A stretch of 5,937 bases of DNA from Acidobacteriota bacterium (GTDB lineage Bacteria > Acidobacteriota > Vicinamibacteria > Vicinamibacterales > Vicinamibacteraceae). The translations under genes were made by a program, and so were the position numbers. The stretch covers positions 1-5,937 of the forward strand of contig JACDAO010000514.1 in assembly GCA_013695405.1 (NCBI GenBank), in the 5' to 3' direction. Numbering within the stretch: the stretch's first letter is position 1; every line of letters begins with the position of its first letter. The notes beneath the pieces are model-generated. The model was not told the DNA's origin, did not search any database, and saw nothing but the letters and a program-made list of their open reading frames with translations. Below, piece after piece: positions 4,502-5,937 of this stretch.

Positions 4502-5800
4502 ATGCATGCGAACCGGCTGCTGCCGCTGCTCCTGTCCCTGACCGTCGTCCTGCCCGCCCCCGGTCGCGCCGCCACCGAACTGAGGGCCGGCGTCGCACGC
4601 GTCGACATCACACCGGCATCGTCGATGCCGATGTACGGCTACGCCAACCGCAAATGCGGCGTCTCCAACGGCACGAACGACCCGCTGTTCGCGAAGGTCC
4701 TGGTGCTCGAGAGCGGCGGCTCGCGCGTCGCACTCGTGACGTCCGACCTCGGCAGCCTGGTCTCGGAGGCGCTGCGCCGTGACGTGGCCGAGAAGCTCGA
4801 CATCCCGGTGCTGCTGCTGTCGGCATCGCACACGCATTCGGCACCGTCCTTCCTGCCGTTCGGCAGCGCGCCAGCAACCGGTGCACAGGCGAGCGCCTAC
4901 CTTGGTGAGCTCGAAGGCAGGATCTTCGGCGCGATCGCCGAGGCCTCCCGCAGCATGTTCCCCGCGCGTCTGGGCATAGGCAAGGGCTCGCTGCAGCTCG
5001 GATACAACCGGCTGCTGCTGCGCGACGATGGTCGCGCCCGGGCGCTGTTCGACAACCTCGATCGCGTCCCGTACGGCCCGGTTGACCCGGAAGTGGTGCT
5101 GCTCCGTGTCGAAGACGCCAGCGGCACGCCGCGGGCGCTGCTGGTGCACTACGCGATGCACGCCGTGGTGCTCGGCAGCACCAGCTGCGTCTACTCCGCG
5201 GACTACCCAGGTGTGACGCAGAGGGCAGTGGAGCAGGCGCTTCCAGGCACGCAGGTGATGTTTGTCCAGGGCGGCGCCGGCGACATCAACCCGCTGTTTC
5301 AGGGAAGGTCAGGCCGGCAGACCGAAGACATCGCGCAGATGGACACGATCGGCCAGCTGCTGGCTGCCGAAGTGCTGCGGGCCAACACGCGCGTCCGGCC
5401 GCTTGCGCCGGTCACCTCACCGATCGTCGTCCGGAGCGAGGTCGTGCCGTTTCGCGAACGCTGGGACAAGGACAAGACCATCGACGTCGGCCTCACGACG
5501 CTGCTGATCGGCCGTGAGCTCGCCATTGCCGCCACTCCCGGCGAGCCCATGCACCGCTTGCAGCGGACCTGGAAGGAACAGGCCGAGGTGCCGGTGCCGC
5601 TGTTCTGGGGCTACACCTGGAGCGCCGGAGGCACCTGGCCGGGCTACCTGCCGGACCTGCGATCCGCAGCGTACGGCGGCTACGGCGCGGACGCCAGCAC
5701 TCGCATCGAAATCGGCGCCGGCGAAGCCATCATGCTTCGCCATCTGACGCACCTGTACGACCTGCTCGGAATGTGGAAGCCCGCGCCGGGACGGCCGTAG
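4502..5800 (+). CDS. Secreted neutral/alkaline ceramidase N-terminal-domain hydrolase
   Basis: A 432-residue protein with a Sec signal peptide (MHANR, hydrophobic 6-18, cleavage near GRA-A at 23-24). The mature part opens with LRAGVARVDITPASSMPMYGY (27-47), as in the ceramidase N-terminal domain (PF04734). Likely zinc ligands are His110 or His112 in SASHTHSAP, His220 in HYAMHAVVLG, Glu348 in ATPGEP, and a Tyr in the YGGYGAD region (391-394). The motif QGGAGDINPL (256-265) corresponds to the AGDVSPN loop of characterised neutral ceramidases, whose Ser is essential; here that place is Asn263. The family's C-terminal Ig-like domain is absent, as true enzymes are about 650 residues or more. It is therefore probably a zinc amidohydrolase of unknown substrate rather than a proven ceramidase. 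It stands 136 nt after the DUF2383 gene, and the hairpin at 4478-4499 covers its ribosome binding site. Confidence 0.88.
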   Translation: MHANRLLPLLLSLTVVLPAPGRAATELRAGVARVDITPASSMPMYGYANRKCGVSNGTNDPLFAKVLVLESGGSRVALVTSDLGSLVSEALRRDVAEKLDIPVLLLSASHTHSAPSFLPFGSAPATGAQASAYLGELEGRIFGAIAEASRSMFPARLGIGKGSLQLGYNRLLLRDDGRARALFDNLDRVPYGPVDPEVVLLRVEDASGTPRALLVHYAMHAVVLGSTSCVYSADYPGVTQRAVEQALPGTQVMFVQGGAGDINPLFQGRSGRQTEDIAQMDTIGQLLAAEVLRANTRVRPLAPVTSPIVVRSEVVPFRERWDKDKTIDVGLTTLLIGRELAIAATPGEPMHRLQRTWKEQAEVPVPLFWGYTWSAGGTWPGYLPDLRSAAYGGYGADASTRIEIGAGEAIMLRHLTHLYDLLGMWKPAPGRP

Positions 5801-5871
5801 GCGCAGGTGAACCTATCTGCGGCGGACCTCAGGCGATGAGCAGGTGGCCAGCGACCTGTCGCACAATCCTC

Positions 5872-5877
5872 AAGGAG
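5872..5877 (+). promoter_or_regulatory. Shine-Dalgarno that identifies the GTG start at 5883
   Basis: AAGGAG lies 5 nt before GTG 5883. Because only 18 codons of the following gene are inside the window, this site is the main support for calling a gene start there. Confidence 0.6.
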
Positions 5878-5882
5878 CCCCT

Positions 5883-5937
5883 GTGACTGGCATTCCGGCC
5901 GCACGCGTACTGCACGTCGCGAACGGCTCGTCGACCA
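5883..5937 (+). CDS. Start of a partial CDS, possibly a DUF1835-domain protein
   Basis: Eighteen codons are visible from GTG 5883: VTGIPAARVLHVANGSST. A good Shine-Dalgarno precedes the GTG, and there is no stop before the window ends. The VLHVANGSST stretch resembles the first strand and loop of DUF1835-domain proteins, which typically begin with a hydrophobic strand then H-x-x-N-G-D/S-S/T. The function of that domain is not established. With so few residues the family call is tentative. The gene lies 82 nt beyond the ceramidase-like gene on the same strand and could share its transcript. Confidence 0.5.
   Translation, partial: MTGIPAARVLHVANGSST

Noticed and set aside
4298..5161. Minus-strand open frame of 287 codons opposite the start of the ceramidase-like gene
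   Set aside because: It is Arg-, Gln- and His-rich shadow coding opposite a gene with a signal peptide and metal-site motifs.

Overview
This is a GC-rich, densely coding bacterial window with six genes that can be named and the first codons of a seventh. The mix fits a soil Acidobacteriota of the Vicinamibacteria (Luteitalea-like) type: a small PadR repressor paired with a HAAS-type membrane protein, a membrane-anchored quinone-reductase-like dehydrogenase, a Tat-exported Gfo/Idh/MocA protein, and a secreted ceramidase-like hydrolase. That placement is inference from gene content and base composition; there is no rRNA or marker gene to confirm it.

Left part, minus strand (1-2100). A PadR-family regulator overlaps by 17 nt the start of a HAAS-RDD membrane protein whose 3' end lies beyond position 1. 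The two are almost certainly one transcription unit. A perfect 14-bp palindrome just upstream of padR, inside a plausible promoter spacer, is the likely operator, so the pair probably represses itself. Transcriptionally upstream of padR, and separated from it by 122 nt, is an NAD(P)-dependent MDR-family oxidoreductase with an N-terminal membrane anchor, read from a GTG start behind a strong Shine-Dalgarno.

Middle and right part, plus strand (2393-5937). A 292-nt divergent intergenic region holds the likely promoters for the dehydrogenase (minus) and for a Tat-signal Gfo/Idh/MocA oxidoreductase (plus). Next come a small cytoplasmic ferritin-like four-helix DUF2383 protein, a secreted ceramidase-N-terminal-domain hydrolase, and the first 18 codons of a protein that resembles DUF1835 proteins. 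Gaps of 125, 136 and 82 nt separate these genes, and stem-loops lie in the first two, so they look like individually transcribed genes rather than a tight operon.

No mobile element, CRISPR array, tRNA or rRNA gene was seen, and nothing amounts to a clearly new multi-gene system. The most interesting points are the padR palindrome, the Asn in place of the expected catalytic Ser in the ceramidase-like enzyme, the hairpin that sequesters its ribosome binding site, and the predicted extracytoplasmic side of two nucleotide-dependent oxidoreductases.
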